From NCBI GenBank assembly GCA_017303555.1, contig JAFLCN010000001.1, forward strand, positions 476,920 to 540,919: 64,000 nucleotides of DNA, given 5' to 3'. The stretch is from Planctomycetota bacterium (lineage in GTDB: Bacteria > Planctomycetota > Phycisphaerae > Phycisphaerales > UBA1924). The notes beneath the pieces are model-generated. The model was given only the letters and a program-made list of their open reading frames with translations, was not told where the DNA came from and did not search any database. Below are positions 37,226 through 47,600 of this stretch, piece by piece (position 1 is the stretch's first letter; each line of letters starts with the position of its first letter). The position numbers and the translations under genes are program-made.

Positions 37226-38251
37226 CTACGGGCAAACGACTTCGTCATACGCAAGGATGAAGATCAGAAAGTCTGCATCATCCGCGGCATCGTCGTTGTT
37301 CAGATCGGCAGGGCAGTTCGCGGGCATCGCAGGATCGGCGCAGTCGAGAATGTTGTACGCGGCAACAAACACAACAAAGTCCGCGTCGTCGACTGTTCCG
37401 TCCACATTGAAATCGGCGGGGCAATTGCCAACCTGGGCCTGATAGTCATACCCCGAAGCGCTTGTGATGCTGAACGCGCCCGTGTACGGCGCGCCGTTCG
37501 CAAACGTAACGCTCCGCAATCCCAACCAGCGGAGCGTGCTTCCGAAATCCGCCGTGCCCGACATCACGACTCCGACCGGGCCCTTGTTGTAACCAGCGCG
37601 AGCGAGCGCGGACATTCCCAGCGAAAAATTCTGGCCCACCTGGCCGTTGCCCACTTCCGCGACCAGAGCGAACTCCGTGAACGAAAGCCCGGTCTCAGTC
37701 CGTACGAGCTTCCTGAGCAAGATGCCCCCGATAAGCTCGGGCGTGTACGACTCGCTCACCTTTCCCGTCGAGGTCGCAGAGCCGCTCAGGCTCACGCTCC
37801 ATTCGACCGAAGCGCTCGCGCCCCCTCCGACCCAGCGGTCCGTGCCGTAGATCGTGCTCACCGAGCCCGAAGCCCGCAATCCGAACTCAAACTTCAATGC
37901 CTGGTCGGTCTCCGCTGTGATCCGGAACGAATCCGTGAGCGAAGCCTGCGAGTGCGCCGCCATGCTGCCGATGGAATTCGGGTTGCTCGAACCAAAATCG
38001 CCCGCGGAAGCGAACGCGGTGATGCTCCCCTGCCCCGCCGATGCAGAGCCCGTGGCCGTTCCGCCGCCGTGGGTCTGCGTGCCCGATGCGAAGTTGAATG
38101 TGCTCGAGCCGACGCCGGGGAATGTCAGTGTCGGTAGCCCGCCTACTCGGAAAATCGTGATCGACGAACTCGCGGTCTGCGCCGCGGCGTTTCTCGGCAC
38201 CGCCCCCAGCACAACCATCGACATCACAACCAGTGCCAGTTCTGACTTCAT
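37226..38251 (-). CDS. Dockerin-tagged Ser/Gly/Ala-rich secreted protein
   Basis: The only gene of the 23-48 kb cluster on the minus strand. Product 341 residues, ATG 38251, with AAGGAGGGCATGCGCT upstream; leader MKSELALVVMSMVVLGAVP. The mature N-terminus is low-complexity (FASGTQTHGGGTATGSASAG), followed by strands such as SASVEWSVSLSGSATSTGKV and LRWLGLRSVTFANGAPYTG, like a secreted beta-rich filament or adhesin. No family recognised. The dockerin is complete, with DFNVDGTVDDADFVVF, linker DCADPAMPANCP and DLNNDDAADDADFLIF, where Ala replaces Val at position 8. It is convergent with the gene at 36307 and divergent from the LamG gene; the 225-bp divergent gap holds a strong palindrome. Confidence 0.75.
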   Translation of the reverse strand: MKSELALVVMSMVVLGAVPRNAAAQTASSSITIFRVGGLPTLTFPGVGSSTFNFASGTQTHGGGTATGSASAGQGSITAFASAGDFGSSNPNSIGSMAAHSQASLTDSFRITAETDQALKFEFGLRASGSVSTIYGTDRWVGGGASASVEWSVSLSGSATSTGKVSESYTPELIGGILLRKLVRTETGLSFTEFALVAEVGNGQVGQNFSLGMSALARAGYNKGPVGVVMSGTADFGSTLRWLGLRSVTFANGAPYTGAFSITSASGYDYQAQVGNCPADFNVDGTVDDADFVVFVAAYNILDCADPAMPANCPADLNNDDAADDADFLIFILAYDEVVCP

Positions 38252-38325
38252 AGCGCATGCCCTCCTTTGCAACCGAGTTTCGGACCAAGAGAATGGCATG
38301 CCCGCGAAACCGGGACAACACCTTT

Positions 38326-38346
38326 TTTGGGGGTTTCACCCCCAAA
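38326..38346. promoter_or_regulatory. Palindrome in the divergent gap, possible operator
   Basis: TTTGGGGG (38326-38333) mirrors CCCCCAAA (38339-38346) around TTTCA. It lies between the divergent genes at 38251 and 38477, so both transcripts start near it. The T run is before the hairpin on the plus strand and no T run follows it on either strand, so a terminator is unlikely. Confidence 0.35.
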
Positions 38347-38476
38347 CGGTTCTGACATGGTTATTGGACGTTGCGATTACACTCATCAAAGCGAGCGCGG
38401 TGCAGTGTCACGCTCAGGCAACGTAAACTCCCGACCACACTCTAGTTGCAATTCACCCTCCAAAGAGAATTTCCAT

Positions 38477-39661
38477 ATGTTTCGGATTGCCTCTGCCGCC
38501 GCGCTCGCTTCGCTTGCCGTTGTCGTTCAAGTTCGCGCTCAATCCTGCAGCGGTCAGGTCGGGTATTGGCGTTTCGACGGCAACACGCTCGATTCTTCCG
38601 GCCTCGCCAACGACGGCGTCTTCTTCGGTTCAACCCCGAAGTACGTTCCCGGCATGGCGGGCCAGGCGCTCGATCTGAACGGCACTTCCGACTTCGTCCG
38701 CGTCGCCAACGCGCCCTCGCTCAACCCGACCGACGCGATGTCGCTCGTCGCGTGGGTCAAGCCCCGCACCTTCTCCGGCAGCGGCAGCGACCCGATCATC
38801 GACAAAGGTTACTTCTCGCACAACTTTCCCTACTACCAGTATCAATTGAATGTCGTGGGGAATCTCTATCCCAGCACCCCCGGAGCTTTCGGAGTCTACT
38901 GCGGCGCCAGCGGCACCCCGTTCGGCGCTTCGACCGGAAGCAATTTCTGGTCGCCCAATCAGTGGTACTTCGTCGTCGGCACATACGACGGCGCCTCCGT
39001 CCGTCTTTTCGCAAACGGTGAACTTGTGGATGAGCATCCCGCCAGCGGGGCATCGATCGACTACGGCAAACCCGTTCAATTCGGCAAGTTCAACAACCTC
39101 AACTTCTATCTCCCCGCAACCATCGACGAGATCCGCATCTTTGATCGCGCACTCTCTCAGGACGAAGTGCGAGCGCTCCATTCCAATCCGATCGGTGCCG
39201 CGGCAGTCTGGCCCCCAACCTCCGGCGTCTGCGCGGGCGGCTCCGCCTCATTCAAAGCCCTGCATCTCTCGAGCACCGGCCCGACGTACGCATGGACGAT
39301 CGACGGTTCACCCGCGAGCGACGGCCCGCTCCCCAGCGGCCTCATCGTCTCCGGCAGCGCGACGCAAACGCTCACGCTGAGCAACATCGTCGGCGCCAGC
39401 ACCTACACGATCGGCTGCACCGTCGTCTCGTGCTCTGGAACATCCAGCGCGAGCACGGCATCGGTCAAAGTCTGCTCGGCCGATTTCAACTGCGATGCCC
39501 AGGTCGATGATGCCGACTTCGTCGCCTTTGCCTCGGCCTACAACGAACTGGTCATCCCGCCCGCCGACCCCCTCTGCGATCTCAACGGCGATGCGCTCGT
39601 GGATGATGCCGACTTTGTCCTCTTCGCCGCCGCGTACGACCGCTTGATCTGCTTTGAGTGA
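38477..39661 (+). CDS. Dockerin-tagged LamG (concanavalin A-like) secreted protein
   Basis: Exported 394-residue protein. The ATG at 38477 directly precedes a signal peptide (MFRIASAAALASLAVVV...RAQ). Residues about 25-235 are a LamG/concanavalin-like lectin domain: VGYWRFDGNTLDSSGLANDG, QALDLNGTSDFVRV, MSLVAWVKPRTFSGSG, WYFVVGTYDGASVRLFANG, IDEIRIFDRALSQDEV. Residues about 240-325 form an Ig- or PKD-like domain with paired cysteines. The dockerin has an unusual linker: instead of DCADPAMPxxCP it reads VIPPADPLCDLNGD, so one cysteine of the pair is lost. A sugar-binding role fits the fold. The next two genes follow at 21 and 25 bases, forming a three-gene unit. Confidence 0.85.
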   Translation: MFRIASAAALASLAVVVQVRAQSCSGQVGYWRFDGNTLDSSGLANDGVFFGSTPKYVPGMAGQALDLNGTSDFVRVANAPSLNPTDAMSLVAWVKPRTFSGSGSDPIIDKGYFSHNFPYYQYQLNVVGNLYPSTPGAFGVYCGASGTPFGASTGSNFWSPNQWYFVVGTYDGASVRLFANGELVDEHPASGASIDYGKPVQFGKFNNLNFYLPATIDEIRIFDRALSQDEVRALHSNPIGAAAVWPPTSGVCAGGSASFKALHLSSTGPTYAWTIDGSPASDGPLPSGLIVSGSATQTLTLSNIVGASTYTIGCTVVSCSGTSSASTASVKVCSADFNCDAQVDDADFVAFASAYNELVIPPADPLCDLNGDALVDDADFVLFAAAYDRLICFE

Positions 39662-39682
39662 TTCCCGCCTGTGGAGCCCCGC

Positions 39683-40498
39683 ATGAATACGAAACTCTCC
39701 GCGCTTGTGGCGTTCGCTTCCGTCTGCACCGTCGGCTTTGCCACAACGCTCCGACCGGTCGATCTCACGTCCAAGTACAACTCGCGCCGCCAGACCTACT
39801 GCTGCAATTCGGTGGATTACCCCGGAGGTCTTGCGACGTACCTCGGGGTTCCATTCAATCTCGGCCCCTACGCGGCCAACAACACCGTCAACATGAGCGG
39901 AACCGGAGTCGTCACGACGTCCATTCCCGTGAATCGCGAGAAGGTGCTGCGTGTGTTCACCCTGATCAACACCGGATGGGGCGCACCCGGCCCGGCGTCG
40001 TACCTGCGGGTCGAATTTGAATCCAACATGGGCGACATCGCCTCGTTCGATCTGATCGGCAACGTGCACATTCGAGACCACGCTCAGACTTCGTACACCT
40101 GCTGCATCGACCCGGGTGCCGGTCCGACACACACGCAGACGGCCTGGGCGGCAGGCGCCGTTCGGGCCGACTTGCAGACGTTTGTGCTGCCCCCGGCATT
40201 TGCGAATCGCACGCTCACCGAGATGCGCCTCATCGATTCGGGCAGCACGGGCCTTCAGCGCGGGCTGCTCTTCGCACTCTCGACCGAGGACAACTTCTGC
40301 TACGCCGACCTGAACGGCGATCAACTCGTCGATGACACCGACTTCACCATCTTCGTGCCTCAGTACAACGCGCTCGACTGCTCCGACCCCGCCATGCCAT
40401 CGAACTGCTCGGCGGACCTCAATTTCGATGGGTTTGTCGATGACCTCGATTTCCAGATTTTCGTTGTCGCTTACGACGCACTGCTCTGCGAACCGTGA
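39683..40498 (+). CDS. Dockerin-tagged member of a paralogous Cys-rich secreted family (copy 2)
   Basis: Exported 271-residue paralogue of the protein at 36307. Start ATG 39683, with GGAG at 39673; a GTG at 39671 is the other choice. Leader ends near GFAT. Shared core: TLRPVDLTSKYNSRRQTYCC, GGLATYLGVPFNLGPYAANN, FDLIGNVHIRDHAQTSYTCC, QTFVLPPAFANRTLTEM, QRGLLFALSTEDNFCYADLN. The dockerin differs from copy 1 after the first loop: it has FVPQYNALDCSDPAMPSNCS and a second loop DLNFDGFVDDLDFQIF with Leu at position 11, and it ends CEP. Function unknown; two Cys-Cys pairs suggest disulphide-stabilised export. Confidence 0.8.
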   Translation: MNTKLSALVAFASVCTVGFATTLRPVDLTSKYNSRRQTYCCNSVDYPGGLATYLGVPFNLGPYAANNTVNMSGTGVVTTSIPVNREKVLRVFTLINTGWGAPGPASYLRVEFESNMGDIASFDLIGNVHIRDHAQTSYTCCIDPGAGPTHTQTAWAAGAVRADLQTFVLPPAFANRTLTEMRLIDSGSTGLQRGLLFALSTEDNFCYADLNGDQLVDDTDFTIFVPQYNALDCSDPAMPSNCSADLNFDGFVDDLDFQIFVVAYDALLCEP

Positions 40499-40523
40499 TC
40501 GCACCCCGATCGGAATACCACAC

Positions 40524-41291
40524 ATGAAAACCATCCTCGCCTGCACATGTCTGTTCGCGACCGCGTCGCACGCGGCGGGCCCAATCTTTCTGAGCGATTA
40601 CCTGGGCGCGCCGACCGGCACGGCGGCGGTTGCAGCAAATCCGCCCTACACCTCCATTCCGAATGGAGCGCTGCCCTACGGCTTCGGCGTCGATTGCCCG
40701 GGCACCTTCGCCTCGTCGCAGATCGGTTTTCAGGACGCGGGCCCGTTCGCAAAAGGCATCGGGCAGCATCCGTTCCAGTCCGGCCAGAAGCGGATCGACT
40801 TTGACCTCGGCGCGATCCGCGTGCACACGACGTACGACCTGGCCGTCTTTCTCGCGCGCGTGGGTGTCGATCTCTCGACCTCAACCGCCAACAACGGCGG
40901 CGTCTTCACCGTGCTGGTCGATAACGTCGTGCAATCGCAGACGTCGATCGGCGGACGCAATTCTCCCAGCATCCCCGTCGCCGTCAGCGTTGTCGGCGCG
41001 TCGCAGCTCAGCCTCGTGACCACGGCGACAGGTCAGTTCAACTCCAACCACCTCTGCTGGGGCATCGCATCCGTCTCGCTGATCGGAGGCCCGTGCCCCG
41101 CCGACCTTGATGGCGACCGCCTCGTCAACGACGAAGATTTCAGCCGCTTCGCCAGGGCGTACAACATCCTCGATTGCGCCGACCCCGCCATGCCCGCCGA
41201 TTGCCCGGCCGATCTGAACGATGATCAGTTTGTCGACGACGCCGACTTCACGCTCTTTGTTGTTCCGTATAACGAACTCGTCTGCCCGTGA
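40524..41291 (+). CDS. Dockerin-tagged NPCBM-like carbohydrate-binding protein
   Basis: Exported 255-residue protein, start ATG 40524 inside the LamG transcription unit. A short leader ends at ATASHAAG. The mature domain shows GIGQHPFQSGQKRIDFDLGA, YDLAVFLARVGVDLSTS, GVFTVLVDNVVQSQTSIGG and SQLSLVTTATGQFNSNHLCW, a pattern very like NPCBM/NEW2 modules (the G-G-HP, IDFDLG and F-A-VGVD signatures) that bind glycans beside glycosidases. With no catalytic domain it would be a free-standing binding protein. Dockerin: DLDGDRLVNDEDFSRF, linker DCADPAMPADCP, DLNDDQFVDDADFTLF. Confidence 0.75.
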   Translation: MKTILACTCLFATASHAAGPIFLSDYLGAPTGTAAVAANPPYTSIPNGALPYGFGVDCPGTFASSQIGFQDAGPFAKGIGQHPFQSGQKRIDFDLGAIRVHTTYDLAVFLARVGVDLSTSTANNGGVFTVLVDNVVQSQTSIGGRNSPSIPVAVSVVGASQLSLVTTATGQFNSNHLCWGIASVSLIGGPCPADLDGDRLVNDEDFSRFARAYNILDCADPAMPADCPADLNDDQFVDDADFTLFVVPYNELVCP

Positions 41292-41605
41292 CGCGTATGA
41301 GATTCGCCTCATTTGGGCGAACGAACTCGATGTAACACCAGAACAGGCGATGAAACTGCACGACTTGCGAGAAAGCGCACGCGCCGCACTGGCTCTTCCG
41401 CCCGCTCCGTGCAACTTTGTAGTGATGAGTTCGTCGAACGCCGTGGACCAACACAGCGTCCGAAGAACATGTGGTGTTGATTCCGTTCCATTCACTCGCG
41501 CCGATGTTCGCACCCGCGGCCATCGGCGTTTTTCGTTCCCGATCGCCGCTCTTAACAATTGCCCGCTGCCCGCGCCAATCTGCTGATTGCCAAGGACACT
41601 CCCTC
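41292..41605. other. Intergenic region before the GH81 gene, 314 bp
   Basis: No supported gene. A plus-strand frame stays open from about 41293 to 41586 with protein-like composition (IRLIWANELDVTPEQ, LHDLRESARAALAL) but has no plausible start codon with a ribosome site, so it may be a decayed fragment or chance. AAGGA at 41592 serves ATG 41606. Confidence 0.3.
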
Positions 41606-44518
41606 ATGCGTCAACTCGCCACCTTGTCCGCGTTTTTACTGATCTCCTCCTCCGCGCTCGCGCAGCCCGTCGTGACCGCCGGCTCGGGCAGTTACTACAA
41701 CGGTGTCCCTGCGGGCTATCCGGTCCCGAGCAACGCGGACAACGCGCCGGTGCTGCCCCGCACGGTGCCGGGTTTCTCCGGGCCGGTTCCCACTAATGAA
41801 TGGTGGTCGAGCCTCGTCTACCCGCGCTACGCCGGCGACAACTGGGGCCAGAACATGCACCCGCATCCGCTCTCGGCGCGGCCCGATGCCGACGGGATGC
41901 GCATCGGCTACGTGCCCTCGCCCGGCATCTGGGATACCGGTTACTCGTACGACTTCAGCGGCAATCGTGTTGCTCTTAGCCTTTCAGTCGAAGGACTCAA
42001 CTCGCCCGACTGCCGCCTTGCCGCCGCGAGCGACTGGACGATGACTGCTCGTTTCGCCGATGCGACTCGCTCGCTCGAAGTCACGATGGGGCACGGAATG
42101 CCCTTTGCCTATTGCAAAGTGAGCGGCGGCAACGCCAAGGTGCTCTTCCGCGGCGCTGCCGGCCCGGCGACCGTCTTTGCCAACCGAGGCAACATCATCG
42201 GAGTCACGATCGCCGGCGTTTCGTACGCGCTCTGCGCTCCGGCGGGCTCGACGTGGACCGTCAATTCCTCCGGCGCGACATCATCGCTCGCGGGCAAGAA
42301 CTACTACTCCGTCGCAGTTCTGCCCGACGCGTCGAACGCTTCACTCGATCTCGCGCAGGCGCACGCGTTCGTCTTCATCACCGGCAGCGTCGCAACGTGG
42401 AACTACAACGCCGCGACATCGTCGATGGATTCGACCTTCACCTTCCAGACAGAAGTGAAGGAAGGCACCGAGACTCAGCCGCTGATCGCCCTCTACCGCC
42501 ACCAGTGGATGTACAGCACGCAGCCCACCGTCGGCGGCACATTTGCCACCTCGCGTGGAATCATGAAGCAGGCCGAGGCGGCGCAGTTCACCGTCAACTT
42601 TCCGTATCGGGGCGTTCTCCCCAAACTGCCTGCCGCGGCAGGGCTCAATCAGTCGCAGCTCTATACCTATGTCAATCAGGCCTACCAGCAATCGAGCCTG
42701 AACTCATCGAACGACACCTACGGCGCCGGCAAGTCGTACGGCCGCGTTGCGCAGTTGCTGCTTCTGGCGGATCAGGTCGGCCATACCGCTGCGAAGACGC
42801 GTTTCCTCAACTTCCTGAAGGATCAGCTCAACGAGTGGTTCATGGTGGGTTCACCCGCCAGCAACAGCGGCACGGGCGCTTTCGCACCCGTGCAGTGCGA
42901 AGGCTTCACCGATGGTTCGGGCGTGACCGCTGGCAACATCACCGGTGGCCAGGCACTGATCGACTTCGGCGGCACAGACTGGTTCAAGCTCTCGAACGTT
43001 GATTTCAAAGACGGTGTACCGATCGGCCTCACCATGCGGCTGGCCTCAGACATTCCCGGCAGCGGCCTGCTCCAAGTCCGCGTCGATTCCATCAACGGAC
43101 CGCTGCTCGCCGAAGCAGGCTTGGGTAACACCGGTGGTATCAATAACTGGACCGAAGTCACGGTGAACGTCAACAACGCGGGCGTGAACGCGCTCACCAG
43201 CAACAACCGCGTGCACGATCTTTACTTCACCGCCAACACTCCGTATCCCGACGAACTCGCACGCTTTGACTGGATCCGCTTCAACCTGCCCGGCAGCAAC
43301 GTGCAGGAGCGCGTCTTCTACTACCAGGCCGCGTGGTCCACGCTCCTCGGCAGCCCCGGCTCGTTCAACCTCGCAGCAGAGATGAACGACCACAACTTCC
43401 ACTACGGCTACTTCATCCATGCCGCGGCGACGATCGCCATGTTCGATCCCGCCTGGGCCGCTGAGTACGCGCCGATGGTCGAACTGCTCATCCGCGATGC
43501 CAGCAACTGGGATCGCAGCGACACCCGCTTCCCGATGCTCCGCGGTTTCGATCCGTACGCGGGCCACTCGTGGGCCTCGGGCCATGCCGCGTTTGCCGCG
43601 GGCAACAACCAGGAATCCTCATCCGAATCCATGAACTACTCGAACGCGGTCGCGCTCTGGGGCTCGGTCATGGGCAACAACGAGATTCGCGATCTTGGCA
43701 TGTACATGATCGCGAACGAAGAAGCCGCGATCCAGCAGTACTGGTTCAACTCGGATGACGTCGTCATGCCTCCGGCGTTGACCAAGCGCATCGCGGGCAT
43801 CGTCTGGGGCGACGGCATCGCGTACGGAACGTGGTGGACCGGCGATCCGGCGCAGATCCACGGCATCAACTTCCTGCCCATCACGCCCGGCTCGCTCTAC
43901 CTCGGCCATCACCGCCAGGGCATGCTCGACAACTGGAGCCTGCTGATGGCGCAGACCAACAACAACCCCTCATCGTGGCACAGCATCCTTTATTCCGCGC
44001 TCGCCACCGTGAACCCGACGCAGGCCGCGAGCCTCATCAACGCCAATCCGAACTTCCCGGTCGAAGATGGTGATTCCCGCGCCCGCGCGTATCAATGGAT
44101 TCAGTCGCTCAACATCTTCGGTGCGGTCGATGCCTCGATCTCCGCCGACACCCCCCACTACGCCGTCTTCGAGAAGAATGGTGTCCGCACCTATGTCGCA
44201 TGGAACCCCGGCGCGACCACCCTCGCCGTCACGTTTAGCGACGGCTTCAAGCTCTGCGTTCCGGCCGGCGAGACCGCTCTCGGCAAAACCGGGGACGCGC
44301 CCGGCACGTGCGCGAACACCTGCCCCGCGGATTTCAACAACGACGGCATGGTCGATGACACCGACTTCGTTCAGTTCGCTGCGTCGTACAACGTGCTGGA
44401 CTGCGCGGACCCGGCCATGTTGCCGGGCTGCCCGGGCGACCTGAACGCCGATTTTTTCGTGGATGATGCGGACTTCGTGCTGTTTGCCGCGGCGTATAAC
44501 GAACTCGTGTGCGGCTGA
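41606..44518 (+). CDS. Dockerin-tagged GH81 endo-1,3-beta-glucanase with inserted binding module
   Basis: Secreted endo-beta-1,3-glucanase (laminarin, callose or fungal glucan), 970 residues. Signal peptide MRQLATLSAFLLISSSALAQ. The GH81 N-terminal region shows GPVPTNEWWSSLVYPRY, PHPLSARPDADGMRIGY and MGHGMPFAYCKV. The catalytic part has DHNFHYGYFIHAAATIA (D595) and GNNQESSSESMNY with candidate catalytic acids E670 and E674, then HRQGMLDNWSLL. Between about residues 426 and 561 the GH81 sequence is interrupted by a CBM6-like module (VQCEGFTDGSG, FDWIRF). The dockerin is complete. A hairpin terminator follows. Confidence 0.92.
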   Translation: MRQLATLSAFLLISSSALAQPVVTAGSGSYYNGVPAGYPVPSNADNAPVLPRTVPGFSGPVPTNEWWSSLVYPRYAGDNWGQNMHPHPLSARPDADGMRIGYVPSPGIWDTGYSYDFSGNRVALSLSVEGLNSPDCRLAAASDWTMTARFADATRSLEVTMGHGMPFAYCKVSGGNAKVLFRGAAGPATVFANRGNIIGVTIAGVSYALCAPAGSTWTVNSSGATSSLAGKNYYSVAVLPDASNASLDLAQAHAFVFITGSVATWNYNAATSSMDSTFTFQTEVKEGTETQPLIALYRHQWMYSTQPTVGGTFATSRGIMKQAEAAQFTVNFPYRGVLPKLPAAAGLNQSQLYTYVNQAYQQSSLNSSNDTYGAGKSYGRVAQLLLLADQVGHTAAKTRFLNFLKDQLNEWFMVGSPASNSGTGAFAPVQCEGFTDGSGVTAGNITGGQALIDFGGTDWFKLSNVDFKDGVPIGLTMRLASDIPGSGLLQVRVDSINGPLLAEAGLGNTGGINNWTEVTVNVNNAGVNALTSNNRVHDLYFTANTPYPDELARFDWIRFNLPGSNVQERVFYYQAAWSTLLGSPGSFNLAAEMNDHNFHYGYFIHAAATIAMFDPAWAAEYAPMVELLIRDASNWDRSDTRFPMLRGFDPYAGHSWASGHAAFAAGNNQESSSESMNYSNAVALWGSVMGNNEIRDLGMYMIANEEAAIQQYWFNSDDVVMPPALTKRIAGIVWGDGIAYGTWWTGDPAQIHGINFLPITPGSLYLGHHRQGMLDNWSLLMAQTNNNPSSWHSILYSALATVNPTQAASLINANPNFPVEDGDSRARAYQWIQSLNIFGAVDASISADTPHYAVFEKNGVRTYVAWNPGATTLAVTFSDGFKLCVPAGETALGKTGDAPGTCANTCPADFNNDGMVDDTDFVQFAASYNVLDCADPAMLPGCPGDLNADFFVDDADFVLFAAAYNELVCG

Positions 44519-44571
44519 AGCGAGCAGGCCCGAGGAATCCGCGGCCCGCGTTCTCGGACATTCGATCCTCG

Positions 44572-44606
44572 ACCGGCGGCCTTCGGTGCCGCCGGTGAGC
44601 TTTTGG
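44572..44606 (+). terminator. Terminator after the GH81 gene
   Basis: ACCGGCGGC (44572-44580) pairs with GCCGCCGGT (44588-44596) around CTTCGGT, followed by GAGCTTTTGG. It lies 54 bases after the GH81 stop. The U tract is only four long, so strength is uncertain. Confidence 0.55.
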
Positions 44607-44689
44607 CTGCCGGGTTTCCAATCGCCCCTTTGCTTTTCGGAGAGGTGTGGCACACTGGTACTGGCTAGTGTCCGATCTTGAGGAGAGCG

Positions 44690-47600
44690 ATGAAGGGGCA
44701 TTCCGGGAGTTCCAAGAGCTGTCGATCCGCTATGTCGAGCCGGGTGTGGCTGCCCGCGCTGACGGTGGCCGCCATGGCTTCGGTTTCGCAGGCGCAGACT
44801 CCCAGGACCTGGGTGGCAGGCAGCGGCGTCTGGAGCAACCCGCTCAACTGGTCTCCGAACGACGTCCCCAACGCACCACCCGAAACCGCGGTGATCGCCG
44901 GAGCCGGCGCGCTGACCGCGACGCTCGACATCCCCGCCCTGCTCGTCGGCGCGAGCATCACCAACGCCTCGGCCACGCTGGCGATCAGCCCTGGGCTCGC
45001 GCTGGCCCTCGGAACGCCCAGTCTCAACACCGGCCTTGTCAACAACGGCCTGCTCCGCATCAACTCGACCGGCGCACCTTCGATCACGCAGCTCCGATTC
45101 CCCGCCGGGGGTGTGATCTCGGGCAGCGGACGCATCCAGCTCGCCGCCCATCCCGCTTCGCTCGACAACGCCTTCATCAGCGCCGATCCGACCTTCTCGT
45201 GGACCAATTCCTTCGGTCACACGATCTCCGGCACGGGCCGGCTCTACGGCCCGATCATCAATCAGGGTGTCATCGCCGCCGACCAGGCGGGCCAGATCCT
45301 GCAGATCGCCGGCGATGTTCAGAACACCGGCGCCCTCAGCGCCACCGCCGGCATTCTGGAGGTCGCGCAGGGCGCCCGCCTGAGCGGCGGTTCGCTCGCC
45401 GCGAACGGCGGCACGCTGGTGCGTGTGACCGATCAGGCTGCGTTCGCTTCGATGACGCTCGGCGGCTCGATCCAGATCGCCTCGGGCGCGCGGCTTGAAA
45501 TCGGGGCCGGCCCGCTTTCGGGGACCTTCGACCTCAAGGTCAACGACGCCGGCACCAACCTCATCAGCGAAGCCGTTGCGGTTGCCGCCACCACGCTCGG
45601 CGGCGGCGGCACCTCCACCACCACGCTGAACGCGAACTCTTCCGACCTCGATTCGGCGTTCCTGGGTTCCGAATCCGGCTCGCTCACGATCAGTTCGGGC
45701 CACACCATCCGCGGCACCGGCCGCATCTACGCGCCCCTCACCGGCTCACCGACCATCAACGCCAATGTTGCCGGACGCGAGCTCGAAGTGCTCGCGGATG
45801 TCAACATGACCGGCGGCGGAGGCATGACCGCCAGCGCCGCGAACGCGGTCCTCTCGCTCGGCAATTCGCTTTCGCTCACCGGAGGCACCTTCGGCAGCAG
45901 CGCGGGCGGAATCGCCCGTGTCCGGGGCTTCGCCTCCCCCCTGCTCCAGGGCACGGGGCTTTCAGGAACGGTCGAGGTCCAGCGCGGGGCGACGCTGCGG
46001 TTCGCGGGCCCCACGCTCGCCAATTCCGGCACGCTCCTGGTCAATTCGACGGCGGAGAACACCGCAACCGGCCTCTTCTTCACGCAGTCGGCTCAGGTCA
46101 ACGGCCCGGGCGCGATCACGCTCAACGCCAGCAGCCTCGATCCTTCCTCGTCGCAGATCGGCGGCGCACCCGCCGTCGGCCTTGTGAACAACGCCGATCA
46201 CACGATCCGGGGCACGGGCAGAATCACGCTCCCCATCCAGAATCTCGGCGTGATCTCCGCGAACAACCCCGCCGGTCCGCTCCAGCTCGCCGCGAGCGTC
46301 ACCAACACCGGCGCCGGCGCAACCAGCGCCAGCAATGCCGCGCTCCAGATTCTCAACGGCATGACGCTTTCCGGAGGCTCGTTCACGAGTTTCGGCACCG
46401 GACGCCTCTCCGTTCCGCAGGGCGAAACCGCGACGCTCGATCAGTTCACGATCAAGCCCGGTGCGATCGCCCACGCCATGGCCGGTGGAAGCCTGCTCAT
46501 CTCGAACGCCATCAGCAACAGCGGCCAGATCGTCATCAATCCCGCGGGCGACCTGCAACTCACGCGGCTCCGCGCCGCAGCGAACGCCTCGCTCTCCGGC
46601 AGCGGCTCGGTCCTGCTCAACGCCAATCCGAGCAACCTCGATTCGGCGATGATCGACTCACCGGGCTTCTCGATCCAGCAGGACACGCAGCACTCGATCA
46701 CCGGCCAGGGACGCATCTACGCCAGTCTGGCGAACTCCGGATTGATCGCCGCGGGCTCGGCGGGGCAGTCGCTCGAAGTCGTCGGCCAGGTCTCGCAGGA
46801 TGCGACGGGCAAGCTGCGGGCCGGCGCCGGCGTTCTGGCGCTGCGGTCGGGTGCCGCGGTTTCCGGCGGCGAATTCGATCGCACCGGCAGCGGCCGCCTG
46901 ACGGTCAACGGTTCGGCCTCGGCCACGGGTGTCCGCTCCACCACCCCCATCGATGTCCTCGCCGGGTCGACCTTCGCCCTGACGAACTTCACCAACGACA
47001 ACGAAATCGTCGTCAACCCGACTTCCGACGCTCCGCTCACCCGCCTCGCCTTCGCCGGAACGCAGACGCTCCTCGGGACCGGGTTCATCACCCTCAATGC
47101 CCAGTCGAACCCGACCGTCCGCGCCCGCCTCGACGGCCCGGCCGCACCCGATCTGCTCACGCTCGGTTCCACCCAGACCCTCCGCGGCAGCGGCGCCGTC
47201 GGTGGCAATGTCCGCATCGACGGAACGATCGCCCCCGGCGCGGCAGGCAACGGCACCGGCCAGATCGTCTTTGAACGCGGGCCCGCACTCCTGCCGGCAA
47301 CTCTCTTCGATTTCAACTTTGCCGGTCCCGCTTCCTACGACTCGATCGCCGTCCAGCAGCCCTACTCCCTCGCAGGCCTCCTCAAAGTCACGCTCACGGG
47401 TGGGTACAACCCCCTTTCCATCCACCTGTTCACCGTCGTCGAGGGCTCCGCCGGCGCAACCCGCACCAACGGCTTCACCTCGTTCAACCTGCCGACGCCC
47501 CCGCCCTCGCCCCTGCGGCGTGCGTGGCGCCTGAACTACCTGCCCGAGGATGTCACGCTCCGGCTGACCTGTGCCGCGGACTTCAACGGCGATGGACTGG

